A stretch of 64,000 nucleotides of DNA from Desulfuromonas sp. DDH964. Lineage in GTDB: Bacteria > Desulfobacterota > Desulfuromonadia > Desulfuromonadales > DDH964. Shown here one piece after another: positions 16,056 to 25,915 of the stretch. The stretch spans positions 868,001 to 932,000 of the forward strand of contig NZ_CP015080.1 of NCBI RefSeq assembly GCF_001611275.1. Direction: 5' to 3'. A program made the translations under genes and the position numbers. Numbering within the stretch: position 1 is the first letter of the stretch; each line of letters starts with the position of its first letter. The notes under the pieces were generated by a model. It was not told the DNA's origin, made no database searches, and saw nothing but the letters and a program-made list of their open reading frames with translations.

Positions 16056-18938
16056 ATGAAGCCTAGTCATTGGGCACTTCAGAGAGGCTCCTTGCCCCTG
16101 ATCCTGCTCCTCGCTTGCCTCTTTACCCTGCCACCTGATCCGGCCTCTTCCGGGTTCAGTTTCTCCCGGAGCAAGGAAGAGTTACTTTTGGAGTCTATCC
16201 AAAACGGCGACTCGGCCCAGACTGGCGAGCTATTGGCCAAGGGAGCCAACCCAAATGCCGCCGATCCGACCGGTACCGCGCTGAACTGGGCCGTTTCGGT
16301 GGCAAATCTCGAAATCATCCAAAAACTGCTGGATCGCGGTGCGAATGTCAATGCCAGGGATGCAAGCGGCATGGACGCCCTGAGCCTGGCCACCCTTTCC
16401 GGGCAGGTTGAGATCGCCAAGATTCTGCTTGATCGGGGTGCAAAGCTCTCCACCGCCGGCGAGCCCGGGAAACGGGCCTTCGAACTCGCCTTGCAGGCCG
16501 AAGAAGACGAATTGGTAGTCCTCTTCTTAAATCGGGCGATTGCCGATAATCAACAGGAAATTGTTCAACAGATTCTGGAAAGCGGCATCGCTACCCGGGG
16601 AGAATCCCCGCTTATCCTGGCGCTGAATAACGGCCATGCAGATCTGGCGGTCAAAATGCTGGAGTTTGCTCCGGACGTCAACACCAAAAGCGCCAAAGGC
16701 GACCCGCTCCTGGTCGTCGCCATGCGTAAGCGGCAGTCCGATTTTGTGTCCATCCTTCTGGAGCGCAATGTCGATGTCAATGCGGTGGACAGCCATGGGG
16801 ACTCGCCGCTCTTCATCGCTCTGGAAGATAACGATTTGTCCCTGGTCATGGCTCTGTTAGATCATGGTGCCAATGCTCGAGTCACCGCCGGAAACGGCGA
16901 GTCCCTGTTGGGGATGGCCGTTGCTCGTCGTCAAGGGGACCTGGCCAAGGCCCTGTTAACCCATGGTGCCGATGCCAAGGCTGTTAACTCTGCCGGGGAG
17001 CCGTTGGTCATCGCGGCAATCCGGGATGGCGACCCGATCATGGCGGCCCTGCTGATTGAGCATGGCGCCGATATTAATGCCCGCGATAAGCATGGTCGAG
17101 CTCTGGTCAGTCTGGCGGTTACCGCCAATCAATCGGAAATCCTCTCTCTGCTCCTGGCCAAGGGCGCCGATATTCACGTCAATGACGGCGAGGACGGCTC
17201 ACTGGCCCTGCTTGCGGTGCAGGCAGGACAGGCGGCGCTGGCAATGCAGTTGCTGGCGCAGGGAGCCGATGTTAATGCGACCGATCGGGACGGGGAGACG
17301 CTGGTCTCCCTCGCCGTTCGCAATCGTCAGCACGACTTTGTCGCGTCCCTCCTCAGCATGCAGACTGAACTGGGCCTGCTCGATCCGCAGGGGGTCCCGC
17401 TTGTCGTAGTCGCTGCCCGCCAGGAGGATTTCCGGATGGCGTCGTTGCTTTTGACGGCCGGAGATGAGACCTTGAACCGGCAGGCCGGCCCCGCTTTGCT
17501 CAAAGAGGCCGTTGTCTCGGGACAGTTGGAGTTCGCGAGAAATCTCTTGGAAACAACCATGAACGATGCCTCTGCGGAAGTTCTGACCCCCAATCTCTTC
17601 CTGGCAATCGAGGGCAACCAGCCTGAAATGGCCAAGCTCCTCCTCCAGAAGGGGGCAGATGTGCAGGCCAGCAGCCAGGACGAAAGGGGGAACACCCCCC
17701 TGATCGCAGCGGTCTCTCTGATGGAACCGCTCATGGCCCGCCTGTTGCTCGACCAGGGCGCCGTCTTGGAGGCGAAGAACAGTTGCGGAAACACGGCCCT
17801 GATGGAGGCGGCCTTGCAAGGCAACGCCCCGCTGCTAATCCTGCTGCTGGAAGAAGGGGCCAAGGCCAATGGCAGGAACCTTCAGGGCGAGACGGCCCTG
17901 ACTCTGGCGGCCAGCAATAATCATACAGAGATTGTTCAGACCTTGCTGACCCGCAAGGACGCCATCACCGTTGAAGATTATTGGGACTATCTGGCAACGA
18001 ACCCCGGGGCCGAGGAAAAGCGGATCATTTTTGACCAGTTGGTCTCCCGTCTGAAGAATCGCCAGGAGGAGCTCGACTTCTTCGCTAAAATCAGGGAAAA
18101 GTACCCAGCGGATACTCACCTGTTGCCCGAGCGGTTACAGCTCCTGACCGTGGGACCTCCCGGAATGACGGTCTTCGATATCGTCAAGTTGATTGAAAGC
18201 CATGTTGGTGACAGCGTTATTGTTGCCAAGATCAATATGGCCAAGGGGGGATACAAGAACTTCGAAACGGACGAAATCATCCTGTTGACCAACGAATTGG
18301 GGATCACCGTCGACGTCATGGCGGCGATGCTTGCCGTAACCCAGAAACAATCACCGGCACCTGCAGCCGTCGCGGCTTCCCCCCCTCCCGCCGCTCGACC
18401 TATGGTCAATCTGCCCCCACCGCCACCGGTACCGGTGGCGGTGGCAGCAGCGGCAGTCCCGGTAGTCAGCGCGCCTCCTGCACCGGCGGAGCCTCCGGTA
18501 CCCCGGCCCATCGTTGGAACCAGCGGGAAGTACATGTGTCCCTTCACCGATGATGGCACCCTGACCGATTGGGTCGATATGGATCTCAGCATGGATGTCG
18601 GTTCCACCGCCGGTGGAACCATCGGTGCGGTAGCGGGGGCTTATGCAGGAAAGAAGGTCGCGGAGGAGGTTCTGTCGCGCGTCCCCTTCGGAGGGTTGTT
18701 CGGAAGTTTGGTCGGCGGGGTTGCCGGAAACGTCGCCGGCAAGACCATTGGGAAGAAGTCGGGTTTCGAACTGGCAGGCGGGTGGGACTATGTCAAGAAG
18801 ACCAGCTGCCTTTCATTCAACAGCCTGAAAGACATGGCCGATTATCTCTATGTGACCTATAACCAGCATGAGCATTTCACTAAGGCGCTCGATTCTACCG
18901 TGAAGGTCTATCCGGAATTCAAGAATTACATTCATTGA
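16056..18938 (+). CDS. Exported ankyrin-repeat protein with glycine-zipper C-terminus
   Basis: A 960-residue protein with a GGGAGGG ribosome site. An N-terminal signal (about residues 1-32; a possible but atypical lipobox LLAC) precedes roughly eighteen ankyrin repeats of the LLDRGANVNARDASGMDAL type, spanning about residues 45-640. A helical stretch, then a proline/alanine-rich linker (about 770-830), leads to a C-terminal domain. That domain has a CPFTDDG segment and a glycine-zipper-like region (about 850-900, GGTIGAVAGAYAGKKV...GGVAGNVAGKTIG), as found in envelope proteins that contact membranes. Ankyrin repeats bind proteins; the partner is unknown. A terminator follows. The design suggests an envelope scaffold or a factor placed at the outer membrane. 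Confidence 0.88.
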   Translation: MKPSHWALQRGSLPLILLLACLFTLPPDPASSGFSFSRSKEELLLESIQNGDSAQTGELLAKGANPNAADPTGTALNWAVSVANLEIIQKLLDRGANVNARDASGMDALSLATLSGQVEIAKILLDRGAKLSTAGEPGKRAFELALQAEEDELVVLFLNRAIADNQQEIVQQILESGIATRGESPLILALNNGHADLAVKMLEFAPDVNTKSAKGDPLLVVAMRKRQSDFVSILLERNVDVNAVDSHGDSPLFIALEDNDLSLVMALLDHGANARVTAGNGESLLGMAVARRQGDLAKALLTHGADAKAVNSAGEPLVIAAIRDGDPIMAALLIEHGADINARDKHGRALVSLAVTANQSEILSLLLAKGADIHVNDGEDGSLALLAVQAGQAALAMQLLAQGADVNATDRDGETLVSLAVRNRQHDFVASLLSMQTELGLLDPQGVPLVVVAARQEDFRMASLLLTAGDETLNRQAGPALLKEAVVSGQLEFARNLLETTMNDASAEVLTPNLFLAIEGNQPEMAKLLLQKGADVQASSQDERGNTPLIAAVSLMEPLMARLLLDQGAVLEAKNSCGNTALMEAALQGNAPLLILLLEEGAKANGRNLQGETALTLAASNNHTEIVQTLLTRKDAITVEDYWDYLATNPGAEEKRIIFDQLVSRLKNRQEELDFFAKIREKYPADTHLLPERLQLLTVGPPGMTVFDIVKLIESHVGDSVIVAKINMAKGGYKNFETDEIILLTNELGITVDVMAAMLAVTQKQSPAPAAVAASPPPAARPMVNLPPPPPVPVAVAAAAVPVVSAPPAPAEPPVPRPIVGTSGKYMCPFTDDGTLTDWVDMDLSMDVGSTAGGTIGAVAGAYAGKKVAEEVLSRVPFGGLFGSLVGGVAGNVAGKTIGKKSGFELAGGWDYVKKTSCLSFNSLKDMADYLYVTYNQHEHFTKALDSTVKVYPEFKNYIH

Positions 18939-19034
18939 CGCGCTTGGGAGCTTGTCAGCGGATGGTTTCCGAGGTAGTCCATACTTCCGGGAAACCTATC
19001 CGGGGGCGTGATCCTCGAAATTTGCAGGATTAAC

Positions 19035-19076
19035 ATATCAGGGCGGAGCCGGAGGAGGCTTCGCCCTGATATTTTT
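19035..19076 (+). terminator. Rho-independent terminator of the ankyrin gene
   Basis: Arms 19035-19050 and 19057-19072 pair almost perfectly (one mismatch) around a six-base loop, followed by a T-run. Confidence 0.87.
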
Positions 19077-19359
19077 GATGCCGTTCCATTCTGGAGGAAT
19101 TCAGGCTCACGGGTGGATCTTGCGATTCTCGCGCCAAAGGCTTACCGACCACCTCGAATCCGAAGGGGCGGCGGATCAGTTTCCCTTCGGGGTAGCCGAG
19201 CAGGGAATTGGAGGGGACCCGAACCGCTGGACCGGCTACCCGAAATCGCCAAGGGCGGCAGCCTCGGATTCGGGAGCCTGGGAAATCGGCCCGGGGGGAT
19301 GGACTACCAGGGCGAAGCGACGGAGACTAACAATCGATTCAGTTCGGGTGGACTGGGCC
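19077..19359. repeat. Spacer with a nested inverted repeat (19155-19272)
   Basis: No gene is supported here. Outer nine-base arms (19155-19163 and 19264-19272) enclose an inner stem of 12-13 bases (19186-19198 and 19233-19244, one bulged G). It lies beyond the 3' end of ilvD and could be a folded 3' UTR or a mobile-repeat remnant. Confidence 0.5.
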
Positions 19360-21063
19360 CTAGCTGGTCACCGCTCCCATCGAGGCCGATGAGACCAGCC
19401 GAGCGTACTTGGCCAGTACGCCCCGAAGATAGCGAGGTGCTGGCGCCTGCCAGGTGGCCCGGCGTGCCGCAATCGCATCCTCCGGGACCTCGAGGTTCAA
19501 TTCCCCACGGTCGAGATCGATCTCGATCCGGTCGCCTTCCTGCACCAGGGCCAGCAGGCCGCCGACCTGGGCCTCGGGGGCGACGTGGCCGATCATGATG
19601 CCGTGGGTGCCGCCGGAGAAGCGGCCGTCGGTGACCAGGGCGACGCTCTTGCCGAGCCCCGCCCCCATCAGCGCCGAAGAGGGGGAGAGCATCTCGCGCA
19701 TGCCGGGGCCGCCTCTGGGGCCTTCGTAGCGGATGACGACGACGTCACCGGCCTTGATCTGGCCGGCGAGAATCGCCGCGAGCGCCTCCTCCTCCCGCTC
19801 GAAGACCCGCGCCGGGCCATTGAAGTTGGCCATCTCCTTGCCGCTGATTTTCAGAACGCATCCCTCGCTGGCGAGATTGCCGCGCAGCACGCGGATGTGG
19901 CGGCCGGCCGGGGCGTAGGGCTGTTCCAGACTGAAGATGATCTCCTGGTCCGGCGGGCGTTGTGGCGCATCCGCGAGGTTTTCCGCCAGGCTTTTGCCGG
20001 TCACCGTCAGGCAATCGCCGTGGAGGAAGCCGGCGTCGAGGAGCAGCTTCATCACCATCGGCAGCCCGCCGATGGCATGCAGGTCGTTCATCACGTACTG
20101 GCCGAAGGGCTTGAAGTTGCCGAGCAGCGGGACCCGGGCGGTGATCTGCTCGATGTCTGCCAGGGTCAGTTCGTTGCCGGCTTCGTGGGCGAGGGCGAGC
20201 AGGTGGAGGACGGCGTTGGTCGAGCCGCCCAGCGCCCAAGCGACGGTGAGGGCGTTCTCGAAGGCCTTGCGGGTCATGATGGCGCGGGCGCTGATGCCGG
20301 CCTTGAGCAGGGCGATGACCGCCCGGGCGGCGCGGACGCCGTCCTCCTGCTTGTCGGCGGAGAGGGCGTTATGCGCATCGACAGCGAGGTTGGAGGCGGC
20401 GCCGGGGAGGCTCATCCCCATCGCCTCGATGGCGGAAGCCATGGTGTTGGCGGTGTACATGCCGGCGCAGGAGCCGGCACCGGGACAGGCGCGGCATTCG
20501 ATGGCGTGCAACTCATCGGCGTCGATCTTTCCGGCGCAGTGGGCGCCGATCGCCTCGAAGGCGCTGACGATGTTGAGGGCCTGGCCGCGGTACTCGCCGG
20601 GGAGGATGCTGCCGCCGTAGAGGGTCAGGCCGACCAGGTTGTTGCGGGCGATTGGCATCAGGGCGGCGGGGATCGTCTTGTCGCAGCCGGAAAGGGTGAT
20701 CACCGCGTCGACCCGGTAGCCTTCGGTCATCAGCTCGATGCTGTCGGCGATCACCTCGCGGCTGACCAGCGAGTATTTCATCGCCTCGCTCCCCATCGAG
20801 ATGCCGTCGGAGACGACCGGGGTGCCGAAGACGATCGCCTTGCCGCCGGCCGCCTCGATCGCCTGCTGGACGAGGTCCCCCAGCGCCCGGAGATGGTCGT
20901 TGCAGGGGGTGCCGTTGGTATAGGGGACGGCCAGGGCGATGAGCGGCTTGTCGAAGTCGGCGTCGGAAAAACGCACTGCCCGCAGCATGGTGCGCGCGGC
21001 GGTCCGTTCCACCCATTTTTCCGTCCCCTTGCGCCCGGTGATCTCTGTACTGCGCCTCTTCAT
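19360..21063 (-). CDS. ilvD: Dihydroxy-acid dehydratase
   Basis: The 567-residue enzyme dehydrates dihydroxy-acids to 2-oxo acids, the third shared step of valine and isoleucine synthesis, using an Fe-S cluster. Cluster and family marks are NGTPCNDH near residue 53, TLSGCDKTIPA, and CPGAGSCAGMYTANTM. The C-terminal swivel domain shows ISGKEMANFNGPARVF and GRFSGGTHGIMIGH. Its ATG lies seven bases after the ilvN stop with GAGGCGGGG between, so the two are translationally close. It is the last gene of the leuCD-ilvBND operon. The order differs from the common ilvBNC arrangement, and ilvC is not in the window. Confidence 0.95.
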   Translation of the reverse strand: MKRRSTEITGRKGTEKWVERTAARTMLRAVRFSDADFDKPLIALAVPYTNGTPCNDHLRALGDLVQQAIEAAGGKAIVFGTPVVSDGISMGSEAMKYSLVSREVIADSIELMTEGYRVDAVITLSGCDKTIPAALMPIARNNLVGLTLYGGSILPGEYRGQALNIVSAFEAIGAHCAGKIDADELHAIECRACPGAGSCAGMYTANTMASAIEAMGMSLPGAASNLAVDAHNALSADKQEDGVRAARAVIALLKAGISARAIMTRKAFENALTVAWALGGSTNAVLHLLALAHEAGNELTLADIEQITARVPLLGNFKPFGQYVMNDLHAIGGLPMVMKLLLDAGFLHGDCLTVTGKSLAENLADAPQRPPDQEIIFSLEQPYAPAGRHIRVLRGNLASEGCVLKISGKEMANFNGPARVFEREEEALAAILAGQIKAGDVVVIRYEGPRGGPGMREMLSPSSALMGAGLGKSVALVTDGRFSGGTHGIMIGHVAPEAQVGGLLALVQEGDRIEIDLDRGELNLEVPEDAIAARRATWQAPAPRYLRGVLAKYARLVSSASMGAVTS

Positions 21064-21070
21064 CCCCGCC

Positions 21071-21556
21071 TCATTTCTCCAGCGCGGTGACGCCGGTGCG
21101 GGCGATCTCGATCAGGTGCTCGGGGCCGAGGTCGCGGAGGAAGCCGTCGAGACGGTCGGTCGGCCCGGCGATCTGGATGATGTGGATGTCATGGGGCTGG
21201 CTGTCGAGGATTTCGAGCTGGTACTTCTTCTCCAGCTTCTCCAGCTGCTTCGCCTCGAGCTCGAACTTGACGATCGCCACCTCGCGCCAGTAGCTGTCGT
21301 CCCGATCGAGCTCCTTGGCGCGGATCACCTCGGTAAACTTCTCGATCTGGCGGATCACCTGGGTCACCCGCGCCTCGTCGTCCTCGCGCAGGGTGATCGT
21401 CATGCGGCTCGTCCCCGGCGCCTTCGCCTTGCAGACGGTGAGGGTGTCGACGTTGTACATCTTGCGCCGGATCAGCATCGAGATCTTGTTCAGGGTCCCC
21501 GGCTTGTCCTGCACGAAGGCGAGTATCGCCCGGCGTTTCATCGGTTTTTCTGTCAT
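21071..21556 (-). CDS. ilvN: Acetolactate synthase small (regulatory) subunit
   Basis: The 161-residue product has an N-terminal ACT domain (about residues 8-80, RRAILAFVQDKPGTLNKISMLIRRKMYNVDTLTV) and the usual C-terminal half of IlvH/IlvN proteins. The family activates the catalytic subunit and gives valine feedback inhibition. It directly follows ilvB and precedes ilvD on the minus strand. The length agrees with the family. ilvN and ilvH are interchangeable names for this type. Confidence 0.95.
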   Translation of the reverse strand: MTEKPMKRRAILAFVQDKPGTLNKISMLIRRKMYNVDTLTVCKAKAPGTSRMTITLREDDEARVTQVIRQIEKFTEVIRAKELDRDDSYWREVAIVKFELEAKQLEKLEKKYQLEILDSQPHDIHIIQIAGPTDRLDGFLRDLGPEHLIEIARTGVTALEK

Positions 21557-21617
21557 GGGTCTCTTCCCATCCCGGCTAGAAATTAAAGGAGAAGCGCCTT
21601 CATTGCCAGCGTCCCGG

Positions 21618-23348
21618 TCACTTGCCGGAGCGCGAGACGATCATGTCGCCGAAGCCCCCCCCCGAGGGGATCATCGGCAGCACGATCTCCGACGGGTCGC
21701 AGACAAATTCGAGCAGGTAGGGACCAGCGTGGTCGATGGCGCCCTGCAGCGCCGCATCGACCTGGTCGAGGGTCGTCACCTTCTGGTAGGGGATGCCGTA
21801 GGCCTGGGCGATCAGGCCGTAATCGGGGCTTTGCATCGGCGTGCCGGAGTAGCGCCCGTCGAAGAAGAGGGTCTGCCACTGGCGCACCATGCCGAGATAG
21901 CCGTTGTTGAGGATGATGATCTTGACGTCGGTCTGCTGCTCCATGATGGTGCCGAGTTCCTGGATGTTCATCTGGAAGCCGCCGTCGCCGCTGATCGACC
22001 AGACCCGTTCCTCGGGCCGGGCGAGCTTGGCGCCGATCGCCATCGGCAGCGAGCAGCCCATGGTGCCGGCCCCCCCCGAGGTGAACCAGCTGTTCTCGGT
22101 CTGGAAATTGTAGAAGCGCGCGCAGATCATCTGGTGCTGGCCGACGTCGGGGACGATGATGTCCCTGCCGGCGGTGATATCGGAGAGACGGCGGATGATG
22201 CTCTTCATCAGTAGTCTGCCGCCGCTGCCGACCCCGGCGGCGATTTCGGCCTCGACCTCGGCGCGGGTCGTCTCGCGGTTGGCGGCGATCTCCTGCAGCC
22301 AGCGCCGCCGCGGCTTGTAGATCAGCTCCGGGTCGCCGAGCATGACATGCAGGGTTCGGTAGACGTCGGCGTTGATGGCGACGGTGGTGCGCACGTTCTT
22401 GTCGAGCTCGGAGGGGTCGATCTCGACGTGGATGACGTCGGCATTTTTGGCGTACTCATTGAGCTTGCCGGTGACCCGGTCGTCGAAGCGCATGCCGAAG
22501 CTGATGATCAAATCGGCGTTCATCACCGCCCGGTTCGCCTCGACGGTGCCGTGCATCCCCATCATGCCGAGGCTCAAGGGGTGATCGACCGGCAGCGCCG
22601 ACAGCCCGTGCAAGGTGAAGGCGATGGGGATGTTGGTCTTCTCGGCGAACTGCTGCAGCAGCTGGCCGGCGTTGCTGGCGATGACGCCGTGGCCGCAGAA
22701 CATCACCGGCCGCTCGCTGCGGTTGATCATGCCGATCGCCCGGGTCAGGACATCCCGCTCCGGGGAGGGGTGGTAGAAGAAGCCCGGCAGCTCGGGGCGG
22801 AAACTCTTCGGGTTGAATTTGTACCCTTCTTCGGTCTGCTGCAGCTGCACATCCTTGGGGATGTCGATCACCACCGGCCCGAAGCGCCCGGTGGTAGCGA
22901 CATAGAAGGCCTCGTGGATGCTCTTTTCGATCTCGGCGGCGGCAAGCGGCATGTAGGTCTGCTTGCAGATCGGCATCATGACCCCGACCACGTCGCTCTC
23001 CTGGAAGGCATCGGTGGCGATCACCCCGGTCGCCACCTGGCCGGTGATGGCGACGATCGGCACCGAGTCCATGTGGGCGTCGGCGACGCCGGTGACGAGG
23101 TTCATGGCGCCCGGTCCGGAGGTCGAGAGGCAGACCCCGATCTGCGGGGTCTCGGTGGAGAGGGAGGCGCGGGAGAGCCCCTGCGCCATGAAGGTCGCCC
23201 CCTGCTCATGGCGCGGCATGATGAAGGTGAAATGTTCCTGCTTCCCCATCTCGTCGAAGACCGGCATGATCGCGCCGCCGGTATAGCCGAAGATGTATTT
23301 CACGCCCCGGGCGCGCAGCGCCTTCAAAACCAGTTCCGTTCCTTGCAT
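21618..23348 (-). CDS. ilvB: Acetolactate synthase large (catalytic) subunit
   Basis: A thiamin-diphosphate enzyme that condenses pyruvate with pyruvate or 2-oxobutyrate in the first shared step of branched-chain synthesis. The 576-residue protein shows the catalytic glutamate Glu48 (PRHEQGATFMAQG), the FAD-binding middle domain, and the ThDP motif SGDGGFQMNIQEL...IIILNN. It pairs with ilvN just downstream. A small hairpin precedes it in the leuD-ilvB spacer. All hallmark regions are present and the length is normal. Confidence 0.96.
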   Translation of the reverse strand: MQGTELVLKALRARGVKYIFGYTGGAIMPVFDEMGKQEHFTFIMPRHEQGATFMAQGLSRASLSTETPQIGVCLSTSGPGAMNLVTGVADAHMDSVPIVAITGQVATGVIATDAFQESDVVGVMMPICKQTYMPLAAAEIEKSIHEAFYVATTGRFGPVVIDIPKDVQLQQTEEGYKFNPKSFRPELPGFFYHPSPERDVLTRAIGMINRSERPVMFCGHGVIASNAGQLLQQFAEKTNIPIAFTLHGLSALPVDHPLSLGMMGMHGTVEANRAVMNADLIISFGMRFDDRVTGKLNEYAKNADVIHVEIDPSELDKNVRTTVAINADVYRTLHVMLGDPELIYKPRRRWLQEIAANRETTRAEVEAEIAAGVGSGGRLLMKSIIRRLSDITAGRDIIVPDVGQHQMICARFYNFQTENSWFTSGGAGTMGCSLPMAIGAKLARPEERVWSISGDGGFQMNIQELGTIMEQQTDVKIIILNNGYLGMVRQWQTLFFDGRYSGTPMQSPDYGLIAQAYGIPYQKVTTLDQVDAALQGAIDHAGPYLLEFVCDPSEIVLPMIPSGGGFGDMIVSRSGK

Positions 23349-23368
23349 CGGTTACCTCGTCGCTAGGG

Positions 23369-23388
23369 AGACCGGCCAGGGCCGGTCT
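23369..23388 (-). other. Hairpin in the leuD-ilvB spacer
   Basis: Perfect nine-base arms (AGACCGGCC / GGCCGGTCT) lie in the 76-base spacer. There is no T-run, so it is more likely an mRNA processing or stability element than a terminator. Confidence 0.45.
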
Positions 23389-23424
23389 GCTGTCAAAAGG
23401 TCAAAGTCGTAAGTTCAACAGGCA

Positions 23425-24066
23425 TCACGATGCGAACAGCCAGGGTTCGGCACGTCTTCGCTGCTCCTCGAAGGCCCGGATCGCGTCGGCGTGCTGAAGG
23501 GTGAGGCTGATCTCGTCCAGCCCTTCGAGCAGGCACTTTTTGCGGAACGGGTCGAGTTCGAAGCGCAGCACCTCTCCCAAAGGGGTGGTGACCTGCTGCG
23601 CGGCCAGATCGACCTGGAGCCGGTAGCCGGGGGTTGCCGTCACCGCGGCGAAGAGCCGGTCGACCTCGGCATGGGTCAGAACGACCGGCAGGATGCCATT
23701 CTTGGTGCAGTTGTTGGCGAAGATGTCGGCGAAGCTCGGCGCGATCACCACCTGGAAGCCGTAGTCGAGGAGCGCCCAGGGGGCATGCTCGCGGGACGAG
23801 CCGCAGCCGAAATTGTCGCGGGTCAGCAGGATCTGCGCCCCCTGGTAGCGCGGCTGGTTGAGGACGAAGTCCGGGTTGAGGGGACGCTTGCTGCAGTCCA
23901 TGCCGAGTTCGCCGTGATCGAGGTAGCGCCACTCGTCGAAGAGGTTCGGCCCGAATCCGGTGCGCTGGATCGATTTCAGAAACTGCTTGGGGATAATGGC
24001 GTCGGTATCGACGTTGGAGCGGTCAAGTGGTGCGACCAGCCCGTTGAGCCGGGTAAATGACTGCAT
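23425..24066 (-). CDS. leuD: 3-isopropylmalate dehydratase small subunit
   Basis: The 213-residue swivel subunit of the aconitase-like isomerase of leucine synthesis. The N-terminus [31 protein letters not shown] and the motif [15 protein letters not shown] are diagnostic of bacterial LeuD. ATG 24066 is chosen because GGAGGAC lies just upstream, overlapping the leuC stop region four bases away. An upstream in-frame start at 24093 would sit inside leuC without such a site. It acts as a heterodimer with LeuC. Confidence 0.95.
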   Translation of the reverse strand: MQSFTRLNGLVAPLDRSNVDTDAIIPKQFLKSIQRTGFGPNLFDEWRYLDHGELGMDCSKRPLNPDFVLNQPRYQGAQILLTRDNFGCGSSREHAPWALLDYGFQVVIAPSFADIFANNCTKNGILPVVLTHAEVDRLFAAVTATPGYRLQVDLAAQQVTTPLGEVLRFELDPFRKKCLLEGLDEISLTLQHADAIRAFEEQRRRAEPWLFAS

Positions 24067-24070
24067 GATA

Positions 24071-25477
24071 TTAGTCCTCCAGGGTGCGGACATCGACGAA
24101 ATGACCGGTAATTGCGGCGGCAGCGGCCATCGCCGGACTGACCAGGTGGGTGCGCCCGCCCTGCCCCTGCCGTCCCTCGAAGTTGCGGTTCGAGGTTGAG
24201 GCGCAGCGCTCCTGTGGCGCCAGCCGGTCCTCGTTCATGCCGAGACACATGGAACAACCTGCCTCGCGCCACTCGAAGCCGCAGGCCTTGAAGATCGCGT
24301 CGAGCCCTTCGGCCTCGGCCTGTTTTTTCACCAGCCCCGAACCCGGCACCACCAGCGCCCGCTTGATGTTGGCGGCCAGCTTGTGCCCCTTGACGATGGC
24401 CGCGGCGGCGCGCAAATCCTCGATGCGGGCGTTGGTGCAGGAGCCGAGAAAGATGGTATCGGGGTAGATGGCGGTGATCGGCGTGCCCGGTGCCAGCCCC
24501 ATGTACTCAAGGGCCTTCTTCATCCCCTCGCGCTTGACCGCATCGGGCTCGGCGGCCGGGTCGGGGACGCGGCCGCCGACGCTGGAAACCATCTCCGGCG
24601 AGGTCCCCCAGGTCACCTGGGGCTCGATCGCGGCGGCGTCGAGATGCACGGTGCGGTCGTAACGGGCGCCAGGGTCGCTGTGCAGGGTGCGCCAGTCGGC
24701 TTCCGCCCGCGCCCAGAGCTCCCCCTTTGGCGCGAAGGGCCGTCCCTTGACGTACTCGATGGTCTTGTCGTCGACGGCGATCATGCCGGCCTTGGCCCCC
24801 GCCTCGATCGACATGTTGCAGATCGTCATCCGCCCTTCCACGGAGAGCGCCCGGATCGCGTCGCCGCCGTATTCGATGACGTAGCCGGTACCGCCAGCGG
24901 TACCGATGGCGCCGATGATCGCCAGCATGATGTCCTTGGCGGTGATGCCGCGGCCGACCTCGCCGTCGACGCTGACCAGCATGTTGCGGGCCTTCTTCTG
25001 GTTCAGGCACTGGGTCGCCAGCACGTGCTCGACCTCGGAGGTGCCGATACCGAAGGCGAGGGTCCCCAGCGCTCCGTGGGTCGAGGTATGGGAGTCGCCG
25101 CAGACGATCGTCATGCCGGGGAGGGTCAGACCCTGCTCCGGGCCGATGATGTGAACGATCCCCTGGCGCACGTCGTTCATGGCGAACTCGCTGATGCCGA
25201 ACTCGTCGCAGTTGGCGTCCAGGGTTTCGACCTGCAGCCGCGAGAGGGGCTCGGCAATGCCGCCGCTGCGGTCGGTGGTGGGGACGTTATGGTCCGGTAC
25301 CGCCACGTTGGCGCCGGATCGCCAAGGACGGAGGCCAGCCAGGCGCAGCCCTTCGAAGGCCTGCGGCGAGGTGACTTCGTGGACCAGGTGCCGGTCGATG
25401 TAGAGCAGGCAGGTGCCGTCTTCGTCGCAGCGCACCAGGTGACGTTCCCAGAGTTTGTCGTAAAGGGTCTGCTTCAT
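24071..25477 (-). CDS. leuC: 3-isopropylmalate dehydratase large subunit
   Basis: The 468-residue catalytic subunit carries the [4Fe-4S] cluster: [13 protein letters not shown] gives the first Cys and CSMCLGMN the other two. The [14 protein letters not shown] motif is also present. Length and motifs fit the bacterial-type (not archaeal/homoaconitase) LeuC. The ATG at 25477 gives the typical [11 protein letters not shown] start. The ribosome site is weak (GGA only), and an upstream in-frame start at 25519 has no better one. It heads the leuCD-ilvBND operon behind the promoter at 25560-25587. Confidence 0.95.
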   Translation of the reverse strand: MKQTLYDKLWERHLVRCDEDGTCLLYIDRHLVHEVTSPQAFEGLRLAGLRPWRSGANVAVPDHNVPTTDRSGGIAEPLSRLQVETLDANCDEFGISEFAMNDVRQGIVHIIGPEQGLTLPGMTIVCGDSHTSTHGALGTLAFGIGTSEVEHVLATQCLNQKKARNMLVSVDGEVGRGITAKDIMLAIIGAIGTAGGTGYVIEYGGDAIRALSVEGRMTICNMSIEAGAKAGMIAVDDKTIEYVKGRPFAPKGELWARAEADWRTLHSDPGARYDRTVHLDAAAIEPQVTWGTSPEMVSSVGGRVPDPAAEPDAVKREGMKKALEYMGLAPGTPITAIYPDTIFLGSCTNARIEDLRAAAAIVKGHKLAANIKRALVVPGSGLVKKQAEAEGLDAIFKACGFEWREAGCSMCLGMNEDRLAPQERCASTSNRNFEGRQGQGGRTHLVSPAMAAAAAITGHFVDVRTLED

Positions 25478-25559
25478 CGTCGTGATCCATGGTCGGAAGG
25501 AGGAAGTGCACCGCTTCACAGCCGTGCGGGCGCCGATTTATTACCAAAATGGAAATACA

Positions 25560-25587
25560 ATTATGAGCCAGGACCTGCCGAAGTCAA
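25560..25587 (-). promoter_or_regulatory. Sigma-70 promoter of the leuCD-ilvBND operon
   Basis: On the minus strand, TTGACT and CATAAT (each five of six consensus) are separated by 16 bases, about 80 bases before leuC. The rest of the 438-base gap (25478-25915) shows no gene or leader peptide that I can support. Confidence 0.65.
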
Positions 25588-25915
25588 ACGGAAGATTTCA
25601 TTCCCGTTTTTTCGGCGGCGGTTCGATAAATGTGCGGCGGCCGGGAAACCGCCTCCCGGGCTCTTCGTCTACAGGAGCCCCGGGGAGAGGGGAATGCCAT
25701 GAAAGGAGATCTGCCCTCTCTGTGGCCATCATTGCCACTGTCAGGTTCTCCAACTACCCTCTGCCCAGGCAGCCAACCACCGGGACCAGTACCGCCGCCC
25801 GGCCCGCCGCCCCCGTCAAAGGCCCCGCTCCCCCTTGCTTTTTTCCCCTCGACTGGACTATCTTTCTTCCCAAGGTTCCGGTTTTTAATGCCCCCCAACC
25901 CAGGAGCGTCATAGC

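Noticed and set aside
19008..19598. 196-codon frame in the ilvD 3' spacer
   Set aside because: It starts inside a terminator, runs antisense into ilvD, and has Pro/Arg/Gly-rich composition without a ribosome site.
25630..25914. 94-codon frame upstream of the zinc-ribbon gene
   Set aside because: Very proline-rich, no ribosome site at its start, and it ends just before the better-supported ATG at 25916.
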